A stretch of DNA of 46,127 nt from an uncultured Campylobacter sp. (GTDB lineage: Bacteria > Campylobacterota > Campylobacteria > Campylobacterales > Campylobacteraceae): assembly GCF_938045465.1 (NCBI RefSeq), contig NZ_CALIBF010000122.1:1-46127 (forward strand), written 5' to 3'. Each line of letters begins with the position of its first letter. Position 1 is the stretch's first letter. This document shows, piece after piece, positions 17,018 to 25,251 of this stretch. A program made the translations under genes and the position numbers. The notes under the pieces were generated by a model that saw nothing but the letters and a program-made list of their open reading frames with translations, was not told the origin of the DNA and made no database searches.

Positions 17018-17806
17018 ATGCGAGCCGATCTACACAACCATACCTATCTTTGCAACCACGCTAACGGCGAGCCGCGACAGTATTTGGAAGCGGCGATCGC
17101 ACGAGGCATAGAAATTTTCGGCTTTGCGGATCACGCGCCGATGAACTTCGATCAAAAATACCGAATGAACTTCGAGCAGATGGAGCTTTACGAGCGGATG
17201 ATTAGGGATCTGCGGGATGAGTTTAGCGGGCGGATCGACGTGCGGCTGGGATATGAGGTCGATTTTATGACGAAAAAAGAGCTAATGGATGAGCGGATTT
17301 TCGCGCGCGAGGTCGATTATCTCATCGGCTCGGTGCATTTTTTAAACAACTGGGGCTTTGATAACGAGGAATTTTTAGATCAGTGGAGCGGGCGCGAGAT
17401 AGACGACGTTTATCGAGAATACTTTGCGCTGATCTGCGCGCTGTGCAAAAGCAGTAAATTCGACATTTTAGGGCATATGGATCTGATTAAAATTTTTAAA
17501 TTTACCCCGAAAAAAGATATCAGAGTTTTAGCGGGCGGCGCGATAAACGCGATCAAAAAAAGTGGCATCGTCGTGGAGCTAAACTCCGCGGGGCTTCGCA
17601 AGCCCGCAAATGAAATTTATCCAAGCGACGCGCTTTTGGCTATGCTAGCGGATGCAGACGTGCCGATCACGCTTAGCTCGGACGCGCACTCGGTTGCCCA
17701 AGTAGCGCTAAACTACGATAAAATTTACGCCAAAGCGTGCGAGTTCGGCTACGATAAGATCGCCGTTTTCAAAAATCGCGAGCGGCAGTTCGTAAGTCTG
17801 GCGTAA
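17018..17806 (+). CDS. PHP-family histidinol-phosphatase-like hydrolase
   Basis: A 262-residue protein from the ATG at 17018, 6 nt after AAGGAG; a TTG three bases earlier is less likely. PHP metal-site motifs are present: DLHNHTYLCNHANG at the N terminus, FADHAP, 'IGSVHFL', 'LGHMDLI' and 'LSSDAHS' at the C terminus. This matches HisJ/HisK-type histidinol-phosphate phosphatases of histidine synthesis. Other PHP phosphoesterases share the layout, so the substrate is tentative. A strong hairpin follows at 17819-17846. Confidence 0.88.
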   Translation: MRADLHNHTYLCNHANGEPRQYLEAAIARGIEIFGFADHAPMNFDQKYRMNFEQMELYERMIRDLRDEFSGRIDVRLGYEVDFMTKKELMDERIFAREVDYLIGSVHFLNNWGFDNEEFLDQWSGREIDDVYREYFALICALCKSSKFDILGHMDLIKIFKFTPKKDIRVLAGGAINAIKKSGIVVELNSAGLRKPANEIYPSDALLAMLADADVPITLSSDAHSVAQVALNYDKIYAKACEFGYDKIAVFKNRERQFVSLA

Positions 17807-17818
17807 ATTTTAACGGCA

Positions 17819-17846
17819 GCCGCTTTTAAATTTTAAAAGTAGCGGC
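17819..17846 (+). terminator. Hairpin after the PHP gene
   Basis: GCCG, then CTTTTAAA, a single T, TTTAAAAG and after a three-base bulge CGGC, so a long stem of 8 plus 4 bp. It lies 12 bp after the stop codon. The U-run is inside the stem rather than after it, so termination is likely but not certain. Confidence 0.5.
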
Positions 17847-17943
17847 GCCGCAAATTTTAAAATTTAAAAAGTTTCGGCGACGCAAAATTTTAAAAATCGC
17901 GGCGCGCAAAACGGCGCGCAGATAAAGTCGAATTTCAACTAAA

Positions 17944-17955
17944 TAATGTTAAAAT
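17944..17955 (+). promoter_or_regulatory. Candidate glnA -10 region
   Basis: TAATGTTAAAAT resembles an extended -10 element 47-58 bp before the glnA start. It is followed by a short GC hairpin (17971-17984, GCCCG-AATA-CGGGC) and then AAGGAAAAAAT before ATG. The assignment rests on position and base content only. Confidence 0.3.
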
Positions 17956-18001
17956 CCGCCGTTAAATTTAGCCCGAATACGGGCGGAAAAAAGGAAAAAA
18001 T

Positions 18002-19429
18002 ATGGGAAAATTTGTTAATGACGTGAAGGAATTTTTTAAATTTTGCGATGAAAACGAGGTCGAGTTCGTGGATTTTAGATTTACCGATCTAAAAGGCACC
18101 TGGCACCACGTCGCTTACAACTACAAGCGCTTGCCGAAGGACTTCGCCGAGGGAATTCCATTCGACGCGAGCTCGGTAGCGGCGTGGCAGCCGATCGATA
18201 AATCCGATATGATGCTAAAGCCCGACGTGCAAACGGCGTTTTTGGATCCGTTCACCGCGGACGTTACGATCATCGTCATCTGCGACGTTTACGACATCTA
18301 CAAAAACGAGCTTTACGAAAAATGCCCGCGCTCGATCGCTAAAAAAGCCGAGCAGTTTCTGCAAACTACGGGTCTTGGAGATACCTGCTATTTCGGGCCG
18401 GAGAATGAGTTTTTCGTTTTCGATGACGTAAAGATCATCGACGATATGAACTGCGCGATGTTTAAGGTAGATACCGAAGAGGGGCATTGGAACAGCGGCA
18501 AAAACTACAAAGACGGCTTTAATAGCGGCCACCGCCCGGGCGTAAAGGGCGGCTACTTCCCCGTCCAGCCCGTCGATTCGATGGTCGATCTGCGCGCCGA
18601 GATGCTAAAGGTACTTGAGCAGATCGGGCTTGAGACCTTCATCTGCCACCACGAAGTAGCGCAAGGACAGGGCGAGATCGGCGTTAAATACGGCACTCTC
18701 GTCGAGGCTGCCGACAACGTGCAAAAATACAAATACGTAGTAAAGATGGTCGCGCACCTAAACGGCAAGACCGCGACTTTTATGCCAAAGCCGCTCTACG
18801 GCGATAACGGCAGCGGAATGCACGTGCACCAATCGATCTGGAAAAAGGGCAAAAATACCTTTTACAAAAAGGGCAACTACGCAAATTTAAGCGACGCGGC
18901 AAGATGGTATATCGGCGGCGTGCTAAAGCATGCGCGCAGCGTCGCGGCGTTTACGAACCCGAGCACCAACAGCTACAAACGCCTAATCCCGGGCTTTGAG
19001 GCACCGTCCATTCTAACTTATTCGAGCCAAAACCGCTCCGCTTCGATCCGCATCCCTTACGGCAGCGGCGAGCACTCGGTGCGAGCCGAGATGCGCTTCC
19101 CCGATAGCACCGCGTGCCCGTACTTGGCGTTTGCGGCGATGCTGATGGCGGGAATCGACGGCATCAAAAACAAAACCGAGCCGGTCGGGCCGATGGATGA
19201 GAATTTATTCAAACTGCACCTGGATGAAATTCGCGAGCGCGGCATCGAGCAGCTTCCGCACACGCTTCGCGGCAGCCTAGAGGCGGTGATCCGCGATAAT
19301 GAGTATCTGCGCCCGATAATGAGCGAGCTTTTTATCGAGACCTATCAGCATTTTAAATTTGAAACTCAGGTTTGGCCTTACGAGGCACGCCCTACGCCGT
19401 TTGAGTTTGCGACGAATTATTCGTGCTAA
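18002..19429 (+). CDS. glnA: Glutamine synthetase type I, lacking the adenylylation tyrosine
   Basis: A 475-residue GSI enzyme that makes glutamine from glutamate, ammonia and ATP. Visible motifs are 'GPENEFF' (about 132-138), 'DNGSGMHVHQS' (268-278, ammonia/metal site), and 'NPSTNSYKRLIPGFEAP' (319-335). The GSI-beta adenylylation site normally reads NLYDLP; here it is NLFKLH with F403, so control by GlnE-type adenylylation should be impossible. Helicobacter GS is known to lack this site too. It has its own promoter region with a 5' hairpin, and stands alone between hairpins. Confidence 0.96.
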   Translation: MGKFVNDVKEFFKFCDENEVEFVDFRFTDLKGTWHHVAYNYKRLPKDFAEGIPFDASSVAAWQPIDKSDMMLKPDVQTAFLDPFTADVTIIVICDVYDIYKNELYEKCPRSIAKKAEQFLQTTGLGDTCYFGPENEFFVFDDVKIIDDMNCAMFKVDTEEGHWNSGKNYKDGFNSGHRPGVKGGYFPVQPVDSMVDLRAEMLKVLEQIGLETFICHHEVAQGQGEIGVKYGTLVEAADNVQKYKYVVKMVAHLNGKTATFMPKPLYGDNGSGMHVHQSIWKKGKNTFYKKGNYANLSDAARWYIGGVLKHARSVAAFTNPSTNSYKRLIPGFEAPSILTYSSQNRSASIRIPYGSGEHSVRAEMRFPDSTACPYLAFAAMLMAGIDGIKNKTEPVGPMDENLFKLHLDEIRERGIEQLPHTLRGSLEAVIRDNEYLRPIMSELFIETYQHFKFETQVWPYEARPTPFEFATNYSC

Positions 19430-19440
19430 GACGGGCTTAT

Positions 19441-19486
19441 CTTATGCCGCAATGCCGAAAAATTTGACTGGGCAGTGCGGCATAAG
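19441..19486 (+). terminator. Long-stem hairpin after glnA
   Basis: CTTATGCCGCA (19441-19451) pairs perfectly over 11 bp with TGCGGCATAAG (19476-19486) around a 24-nt loop, 11 bp after the glnA stop. The T-rich tract after it is interrupted (GGCCTTGGAATTTT). Its likely role is transcription termination or 3'-end protection. Confidence 0.6.
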
Positions 19487-19551
19487 GCCTTGGAATTTTA
19501 AAATTTCGCCGCACAAAAGTTTTTAAAATTCTACCGCATGCGCGAACTTAA

Positions 19552-20814
19552 ATGCCGTCCGTGAAGCTTCAACTCTTTTACCGCAAACGTGAAATTTTAT
19601 ACTTTCTGCTCATTTTGCTTGGAATTTTATCGCTAAATTTAGGTCTAAAATTTTATGAATTCAAAGAATTCCGCGCGAAAAACTATGCCTTTTACGACGC
19701 GCAAATTTTAAACGCCTACGCCAAAACCAACGAGCGCGGCCGCACCTACACGGTATTAAAGCTCAAAACGGCGGATTTCACCCTCTACACGACCGCTGGG
19801 CTCGGGCGGGAATTTCACCGCTTCGCGCGCGTAAATATCGGCATCGTAACCAAAAACGTAAAATTTTTAGATTTTTTAAAGCAGCGCTTTTACGCGCCAA
19901 ATTTTAAAATTTCAGCCGAGACCGCGCCCTCCGGGGCAAAATGGCGCGCGATAAGCTTCGTTCGCGCCCAACACGAAGATGAGATAACGGCGGATCTTTA
20001 CTCCGCGCTGTATTTTGCGACCGAAATTTCAAAACCGCTGCGCGCTAGCGTGACGAACTGGGGCATAGCGCACATCATCTCGATCAGCGGCTTTCATCTG
20101 GGCATTATCTTTAGTACGGTCTTTCTGCTTGCAATGCCGATCTACCGCTATTTTCAGGATCGCTACTTTCCGTACCGCAGCGCGAGGCGCGATCTTAGCG
20201 TCTTTGTGATCGTGCTGATGAGCGGATATCTCTTCGTGCTTGATTTTACGCCGAGCTTTCTGCGCTCGCTTGCGATGTGCTGCGTGGGGTTTTACCTCGC
20301 GATGCGAAATTTCTACGTACTTAAATTTACGAACCTCTTCCTAACGATCGCGCTTCTGCTTGCGTTTTTCCCGCACTTAGCCTTTTCGATCGGATTTTAT
20401 TTCTCCTGCCTCGGCGTACTGTATATCTTCCTCTACCTGCACCACTTCGCGCCTAAATTTAAGCTCTGGCAGAACGTCATACTTTTTAACCTCTACGTTT
20501 GGCTCAGTATGAACGTAGCGGTCTATTATTTCTTCCCGACCGCCTCGCTGCAGCAGCTTAGCGTCATGCCGCTAGGATACGCATTCGTGATCTTTTATCC
20601 GCTAAGTATATTTTTGCATCTATTAGGTCTTGGCGGCGCGCTCGATACGCCGCTGCTTGCGTTTTTAAATTTTACTTTGCCGAGCTTTCAAGCGCAAATT
20701 CCGCCGCTTCTTTTCGCGCTTGCAAACATCTGCGCGCTTGCTGCGATCAAGCTTCGATATGCAGCAGTTGCGTGCGCGATAATCGGAATTTCGCCGATAT
20801 TTTTTATAACGTAA
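19552..20814 (+). CDS. comEC: ComEC/Rec2-family DNA uptake channel
   Basis: A 420-residue polytopic membrane protein. It has an N-terminal TM (about 14-32), a soluble OB-like segment (about 40-150), then the competence domain with 'HIISISGFHLGI' (the family's ISG.H motif) and about seven more TM helices. Epsilonproteobacterial ComEC proteins are short like this and lack the C-terminal metallo-beta-lactamase domain. It would carry single-stranded DNA across the inner membrane during transformation. The start at 19552 has no strong ribosome-binding site. Confidence 0.88.
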   Translation: MPSVKLQLFYRKREILYFLLILLGILSLNLGLKFYEFKEFRAKNYAFYDAQILNAYAKTNERGRTYTVLKLKTADFTLYTTAGLGREFHRFARVNIGIVTKNVKFLDFLKQRFYAPNFKISAETAPSGAKWRAISFVRAQHEDEITADLYSALYFATEISKPLRASVTNWGIAHIISISGFHLGIIFSTVFLLAMPIYRYFQDRYFPYRSARRDLSVFVIVLMSGYLFVLDFTPSFLRSLAMCCVGFYLAMRNFYVLKFTNLFLTIALLLAFFPHLAFSIGFYFSCLGVLYIFLYLHHFAPKFKLWQNVILFNLYVWLSMNVAVYYFFPTASLQQLSVMPLGYAFVIFYPLSIFLHLLGLGGALDTPLLAFLNFTLPSFQAQIPPLLFALANICALAAIKLRYAAVACAIIGISPIFFIT

Positions 20815-20893
20815 CGCTTGAAAATTCCAGCGGGAATTTTATCCGTTGGAATTTTATGCTAAAATCGCGCTTCAAATCTCACAAAGGATCAAA

Positions 20894-21184
20894 ATGTTTA
20901 TTGCAAACCTCACCTACGTCAAGGACGCAAGCGAAGCGGACCGCTTTATCAACGAGCACAACACGTTTTTAGATAAATTCTTCGCGGCGGATAAATTTAT
21001 CTGCTCGGGACGCAAAGTCCCTCGCACCGGCGGCATCATCTTAATCAACGCCAAAGACCGCGCGGAACTTGATGAGATCATCGCACAAGATCCATTCTTT
21101 CAAAACGGCGTTGCAAAATACGAGATCATAGAATTTGCGCCGACGAAATTTGCGCCCGAGTTTTGGCGACTTTTTAGCGAATAA
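20894..21184 (+). CDS. YciI-like protein
   Basis: A 96-residue ferredoxin-like alpha/beta protein from the ATG at 20894 (AAAGGA 7 nt upstream); the frame is open 16 codons further upstream without start support. 'HNTFLDKFFAADKFICSGRKVPRTGGIIL' in overlapping parts, with 'DPFFQNGVAKYEIIEF', is typical of the YciI/YCII family: a conserved His and Asp-Pro-F at equivalent places. No function is firmly established for the family. The coding end runs into the remnant acetyltransferase that follows. Confidence 0.85.
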   Translation: MFIANLTYVKDASEADRFINEHNTFLDKFFAADKFICSGRKVPRTGGIILINAKDRAELDEIIAQDPFFQNGVAKYEIIEFAPTKFAPEFWRLFSE

Positions 21185-21186
21185 AC

Positions 21187-21928
21187 GGCGCGGGTTAAAT
21201 TTTAAAATTTACGCGCCTTACGTAAAACAAACGGCGATCAGCTTCGAATATGACGTGCCCAGCGCCGCGGAATTTGCGAAGCGCATAGAGCAGACGCTGC
21301 AAAGATACTCTTATCTGCTCGCCTACGTAAGCGACGAGGCGGCATGCGCGGACGACGAACGGAATGAAAATTTTAAAATTTCTGCGATCGCAGCGGGCGC
21401 AGGAAGTGAAATTTTGCCCGTAGACGAGGCGCGAAATCGCGCAAGCGCTGCGGCGAAACAAAATAGCGCAAATTTAATCGCCTCGGCAAAACAAAGCGGC
21501 GTAAATTTAAAACACGAACAAATCCTCGGCTATGCCTATGCTTCGGTTTTCAAAGAGCGCGCGGCATACGATTGGTCGGCGGAGAGCTCTGTTTATGTAT
21601 CGCAAAACGTGCGCGCTTTTTGGGTATAGGCAGGCTGCTCTACGAAGCGCTAGAGCGCACGCTCAGGGCTCAAAACATCGCAAATATGAACGCTTGCATC
21701 GCTTGCGGTGATGACGAATATCTAAACGACGCAAGCGTGCGCTTTCACGAGCGCATGGGCTTTCGCTTCGTCGGCAAATTCGAGCGCTGCGCCTATAAAT
21801 TCGGCCGCTGGTACGATATGGCATGGATGCAAAAGCCGATCGGCGAGCATCCGCAAAATCAGCCCGCGATGAGGCCTTTCGCGCGCTTTAGAGATGAAAT
21901 TTGCGCGAGCGCGGGCATTGAAATTTAA
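21187..21928 (+). pseudogene. Pat/YncA-like GNAT acetyltransferase, truncated and frameshifted
   Basis: The first frame contains 'IYAPYVKQTAISFEYDVPS' and 'GYAYASVFKERAAYDWSAE', hallmarks of phosphinothricin-type acetyltransferases, and stops at 21629. The domain resumes in the next frame with 'LGIGRLLYEALERTL' (acetyl-CoA loop) and 'HERMGFRFVGKFERCAYKFG'. One T missing from the T5 run at 21617-21621 explains the break. The usual first 15-20 residues before IYAPYV are absent: the homology begins right after the YciI stop, at an AAATTTTAAAATTT palindrome. A roughly 60-residue low-complexity insert splits the middle. Confidence 0.75.
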
Positions 21929-21943
21929 TTTAAAGGAAAAACT

Positions 21944-22789
21944 TTGACTCGTTTTATCATTGACGACGAAAATATCGACGTAGATAATATCTTCGACGTC
22001 GTAAATTTAAAAGAGGGCGACGAGCTAAATATCGTCTCCAACACCGCCAAAAAGATCGGCACCTTGACCCTTGCGCGTCTATCGAAGATGGGCGTTAGCA
22101 TAGGCGAGGTTTTTACGATCGGCAAGCAAAGAAAGGACTTCGCCGATAAGATCATCGTGTTTTTGATGGGCAAGCTCTGCGGGCAGGAGGGCAAGATCGG
22201 TATCGTCAGCAACGATAAATTTTACGACGACGTGATAGAATTCTTTAATAATCTAAACTACCGCAAAAATCCGAAATTTGAAAAGATCGGCCTAGCCTCG
22301 CATGCCGCAGGAGCGGGCGCAAAGCAAGGCAAAACAAGCGGTGCGGCGGAGAAAAAAGCCCAAAAAGCGGAACCGAAAACTGCAAAGCAGGAGCCAAAGG
22401 TTCAAAAGCAAGGGGTAAAAACCGCGAAGCAGGAGCCGAAGGCTGCAAATTCTAAAATCGTCAAAGCGGACCTTGCCGCAGCGGAGGCGCTGATCCCGCA
22501 GTGCGTGAGCCTGCAAGCCCTCTATGCCGCGTGCGTCGCAAAGCTCGGCAGAGCCAAGGGCTGCGAGGCCTACCGCGAGATCAAGGACGGCGCGCGGACG
22601 CGATACGCGAGCATCGCCTACGATAGCGACCTAAAAGACGGCGCCGTAAGGCGAAACGCGATCAAGCTCTACCGCAAAAGTGGCGGCGATATGGCAGAAT
22701 TTCACAACAAGCTGACGAGCGAATACAAACACGCGGGGCCTGAAATTTATAAAGAATTTAAAGAAAAACTCGTCGGAAAGACGCTCTAG
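21944..22789 (+). CDS. PIN-like protein with a Lys/Ala/Gln linker
   Basis: A 281-residue protein starting at TTG 21944 after AAAGGA. Residues 1-115 look like a PIN/NYN-type nuclease fold: an N-terminal acidic strand (FIIDDEN), 'DFADKIIVFLMGKL', and 'GKIGIVSNDKFYDDVIEFF', placing acidic residues as in PIN_8-like proteins. Residues about 119-170 are a low-complexity linker in which KTAKQEPK occurs twice. Residues 171-281 are a separate helical basic domain. Nuclease activity is plausible but not shown. It is the last core-like gene before the accessory region. Confidence 0.7.
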   Translation: MTRFIIDDENIDVDNIFDVVNLKEGDELNIVSNTAKKIGTLTLARLSKMGVSIGEVFTIGKQRKDFADKIIVFLMGKLCGQEGKIGIVSNDKFYDDVIEFFNNLNYRKNPKFEKIGLASHAAGAGAKQGKTSGAAEKKAQKAEPKTAKQEPKVQKQGVKTAKQEPKAANSKIVKADLAAAEALIPQCVSLQALYAACVAKLGRAKGCEAYREIKDGARTRYASIAYDSDLKDGAVRRNAIKLYRKSGGDMAEFHNKLTSEYKHAGPEIYKEFKEKLVGKTL

Positions 22790-23054
22790 GCGCTTCGGGC
22801 ACTGGGGTTTGAGGCGCAGCGATAGTATGGCGTCGCGACGTAGCAGCGCACGGCCTAGCGGCGTTAAGATGCGTCGTTACGGCGTGCGGCGATATGATGC
22901 AGCGCAACTAAACGCAACCGGAATGAAACTATTTGCTTGCGTGGCATTGGTTTTATTTTCGCTGTATACAACCAAGCAGAACCCAGGCGCTTATACATAG
23001 CAACAGAGTAAAGATATGTAGGATAAATTTCATTCTACCAGGTCTAATACGGGG
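22790..23054. other. Transition between core and accessory DNA
   Basis: A 265-bp stretch. The first 100 bp is GC-rich with CG-dense words (22810-22910), the last 60 bp AT-rich. An open frame of 63 codons (22809-23000) has no ribosome-binding site and an Arg/Ser-rich start, so I do not call it. I found no copy of the tRNA-Arg 3' end here. Confidence 0.5.
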
Positions 23055-23445
23055 CTAATCATAATTAAAGTTATACGGTTTGTAGCCGAAAATGTGCAAG
23101 GTCTTCAAAGCGAGCTCCCTGACCTCTATCCAGGATTTGTTCTGATATACTAGATAGTCATAAGTATCTCCCTCTAGCAAGCTTTGATCTTTAAAGTATC
23201 TATCTATGAGCTCCAAAAGTTCTCTTAGCGCATCCCTCTCGTATGGTAAGAAACAAAATTCGAATTGCTCCAATAAAGCGTTTTTGCATTCGGTATATAA
23301 AAGTTCCGCCATTTCCGAAGGACTTTCGTAATGTTTAGCCGTAGTATGAACGATATATTTATCTTGATTGTTCCAAAGAAGCCATTCGAGTTAAATGGAA
23401 CATAAGATCGCCCTTTTTAAATATCTCTTTTCCGTTAATTTGCAT
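23055..23445 (-). pseudogene. Array family A, copy 3, broken by a one-base frameshift
   Basis: The gene starts at the ATG at 23445, overlapping the end of copy 2 by 11 nt. It reads MQINGKEIFKK...TRMAS and then stops; one T in the TTT at 23375-23377 (minus strand) shifts the frame. Skipping it gives MAS-WNNQDKYI, which aligns exactly with 'ALASIEFQTKYI' and 'CLASRKHQIRYI' of the two intact paralogues. The distal frame (85 residues) continues with SPSEMAELL, ERDALRELLELID and ALKTLHIFGY to a stop at 23055. Putative immunity-protein family; inactive here, or a sequencing error. Confidence 0.7.
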
Positions 23446-23863
23446 TTGGGTTTTCTTTTATTGGGATGTGGGTTTCGTTGGTTTTGGATTTTAAATCCCC
23501 GCGCTCATAAAAATTATCAAGAGTGAAACCAAGTATATTCAGTAGTCTTAATGACTTCTCCATTATCTTTTTCCAAATTTCAGGCATATTATCATATATC
23601 TCATCGTAGTCATATTTGCTATAAAAATAATCGATCATTTCTTTATACTCTGCTATGGCTTTTAGTTCTGTTTCTGTAAATAGAAATTTGTATTCTGGTC
23701 TCTGGGCTATCTCTAGAGGATTATATACATATTCGACTAATTCGCCCGGTGTTGCATATTCATCGATAGTGGAATTATTTATATATCTAATCTGATGTTT
23801 TCTCGATGCAAGACAATATAAAGGCTCGACGATAAAAGCCTTTTGTGCATTATTTTTCTGCAT
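23435..23863 (-). CDS. Array family A, copy 2 (putative immunity protein)
   Basis: A 142-residue acidic, helical, soluble protein with no signal peptide. It shares with its two neighbours the ordered landmarks LASxxxQxRYI, Y-x-T/S-P-x-E-L, a middle F-x-x-x-E-L segment and W-x-x-(x)-LxxLGF near the end. A C-terminal extension (THIPIKENPNAN) is unique to this copy. An AAAGGA precedes the ATG. The duplicated small acidic genes in an operon without a visible toxin look like an orphan immunity array of polymorphic toxin systems, but I do not recognise the family, so this is contextual inference. Confidence 0.65.
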   Translation of the reverse strand: MQKNNAQKAFIVEPLYCLASRKHQIRYINNSTIDEYATPGELVEYVYNPLEIAQRPEYKFLFTETELKAIAEYKEMIDYFYSKYDYDEIYDNMPEIWKKIMEKSLRLLNILGFTLDNFYERGDLKSKTNETHIPIKENPNAN

Positions 23864-23898
23864 TTGGGTTTCCTTTTATTTCGCATTGATACGACCAA

Positions 23899-24252
23899 CT
23901 AAAATTGCTTAAAAATGCTATCGTCGGTATCGCTTACATTATAACCCATAAAATTTAAAAAATCTTTCGCTTCTTTACGTAGTTTTTCCCAAAGAGGCGT
24001 TTTATATATATCTTCATTGGGAAGACTTTTTATCTTATCTCTCATTGCTTCACATCGTTCTAATTCATCTTGCGTAAATTCTTCCTTAAATGATTGCGCC
24101 TCTATGCAGGCACTGCTTAGATCCTCTAGCAATTCTTCCGGCGATGTATATACATCGGCATCTGCATCGGCATTATCAATATACTTTGTTTGAAATTCAA
24201 TTGACGCTAAAGCAAAAAGTGATTGCAAAAGTGCTTTTCTTCCTCTCGCCAT
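23899..24252 (-). CDS. Array family A, copy 1 (putative immunity protein)
   Basis: A 117-residue acidic cytoplasmic protein, paralogous to the next two genes: 'LFALASIEFQTKYI', 'VYTSPEELLEDL', 'WEKLRKEAKDFLNFMGY'. A good AGGAG ribosome-binding site lies before the ATG. It differs enough from copy 2 that the duplication is not recent, consistent with diversification of specificity. Function unknown; the immunity assignment rests on array context. Confidence 0.65.
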   Translation of the reverse strand: MARGRKALLQSLFALASIEFQTKYIDNADADADVYTSPEELLEDLSSACIEAQSFKEEFTQDELERCEAMRDKIKSLPNEDIYKTPLWEKLRKEAKDFLNFMGYNVSDTDDSIFKQF

Positions 24253-24268
24253 TTTATTCTCCTAAATT

Positions 24269-24880
24269 TCATGTCCCGTACCACTTCGTTACATTTCCTT
24301 CTTCGTCGGTATCAACCTCTATGTGTTCGTATTTGTTGCGAAGGCTAGGAATTAAAATTTCATCATAATATTTTTTGTCACATTCAGTGATAAACATATA
24401 CATATTATGATGGCACCACCGATTCGGCTCTTCCCAAAAGGCGCTGTCTGCGTGAGTATGATTTTTTAGATATTCGTATGGGCGAGCTATAAATTTATCT
24501 AAATTATAAAAGAAATTTTCTCTTAAAATTTTCCATTCTTCAAATTTTCTTATATTTAAATTTATATTAGCGCTAGTTTTATATTTTATGTCGGTATCTA
24601 TGAAATTATTTAGATAAAACTGCCCAAATAGCATTATTAAAATATCTCTTACATCCTCATCGCATAAACTAAAATTATGAATTAATGTGCTGACGATAGA
24701 GTCGGTCTCATAGACTTCGGTACTTTTCATTAGGCTAAACGCCTCAAGCTCATAAAAATCCAGCGATCTTTTCTCGCTTGCAGCTTGAAAATCTTTAAAA
24801 ATCTTAAACCTAAAATCTTCCGCTTCGCTAAAGAAATATACGTATGGACTTAAATTTAAATCAAGCGCTTTTATTCTCAT
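24269..24880 (-). CDS. Unknown acidic protein in the array
   Basis: A 203-residue soluble protein with no signal peptide or TM. It is rich in aromatic and acidic residues, with 'SEAEDFRFKIFKDF' near the N terminus, a Trp/His patch (FWEEPNRWCHHNMYMF, about 148-163), and an acidic end (VDTDEEGNVTKWYG). I do not recognise the family. The spacing (16 nt to the next gene, 32 nt from the previous) indicates cotranscription with the rest of the array. An immunity-type role is possible from context only. Confidence 0.6.
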   Translation of the reverse strand: MRIKALDLNLSPYVYFFSEAEDFRFKIFKDFQAASEKRSLDFYELEAFSLMKSTEVYETDSIVSTLIHNFSLCDEDVRDILIMLFGQFYLNNFIDTDIKYKTSANINLNIRKFEEWKILRENFFYNLDKFIARPYEYLKNHTHADSAFWEEPNRWCHHNMYMFITECDKKYYDEILIPSLRNKYEHIEVDTDEEGNVTKWYGT

Positions 24881-24912
24881 TGTATACCGTCCAAACTACT
24901 GTTTTTCGCATT

Positions 24913-25251
24913 TTAGTATTGTTTTGCATAATAAATTTTTCCCTGCTCTGTTTCTGTTACGCAAAAATATTTGCTATTTACGCCGACCGGCTCATAATTT
25001 TTATCATCCCTTAAAATATTTAAAATTTCAGATTTATCACATATCTCTTTTGTTTCTGTATCATAACCCCAATTTGAACTAAACAATCTTATATAACCTT
25101 GCTCGTATAAGGACAATAAAATTTTTTTCGCTACTTTAAGCGAATTGGCAATGTTAATAGAATTTAATTCCCAAACGATTTCCCATAAAGAGATATAATC
25201 GCCATCTTCAACTATTCCCGATAAAATAGTTAAAATCGTCTTTTTATTCAT
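24913..25251 (-). CDS. Small winged-helix-like protein in the array
   Basis: A 112-residue protein. The first 60 residues (ILTILSGIVEDGDYISLWEIVWEL, LKVAKKILLSLYEQGYIRLF; given in parts) have the helix pattern of a winged-helix fold, and the C-terminal 'CVTETEQGKIYYAKQY' fits the wing. It could be a regulator or an immunity protein of this fold; nothing decides between them. It overlaps the upstream Imm41-like gene by 8 nt. Confidence 0.6.
   Translation of the reverse strand: MNKKTILTILSGIVEDGDYISLWEIVWELNSINIANSLKVAKKILLSLYEQGYIRLFSSNWGYDTETKEICDKSEILNILRDDKNYEPVGVNSKYFCVTETEQGKIYYAKQY

Noticed and set aside
22809..23000. A 63-codon plus-strand frame before the array
   Set aside because: There is no ribosome-binding site, and an Arg/Ser-rich start is joined to a hydrophobic end across a composition change; it looks like chance.
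22790..23060. Left attachment site of the accessory region
   Set aside because: I looked for parts of the tRNA-Arg 3' end here and found none.
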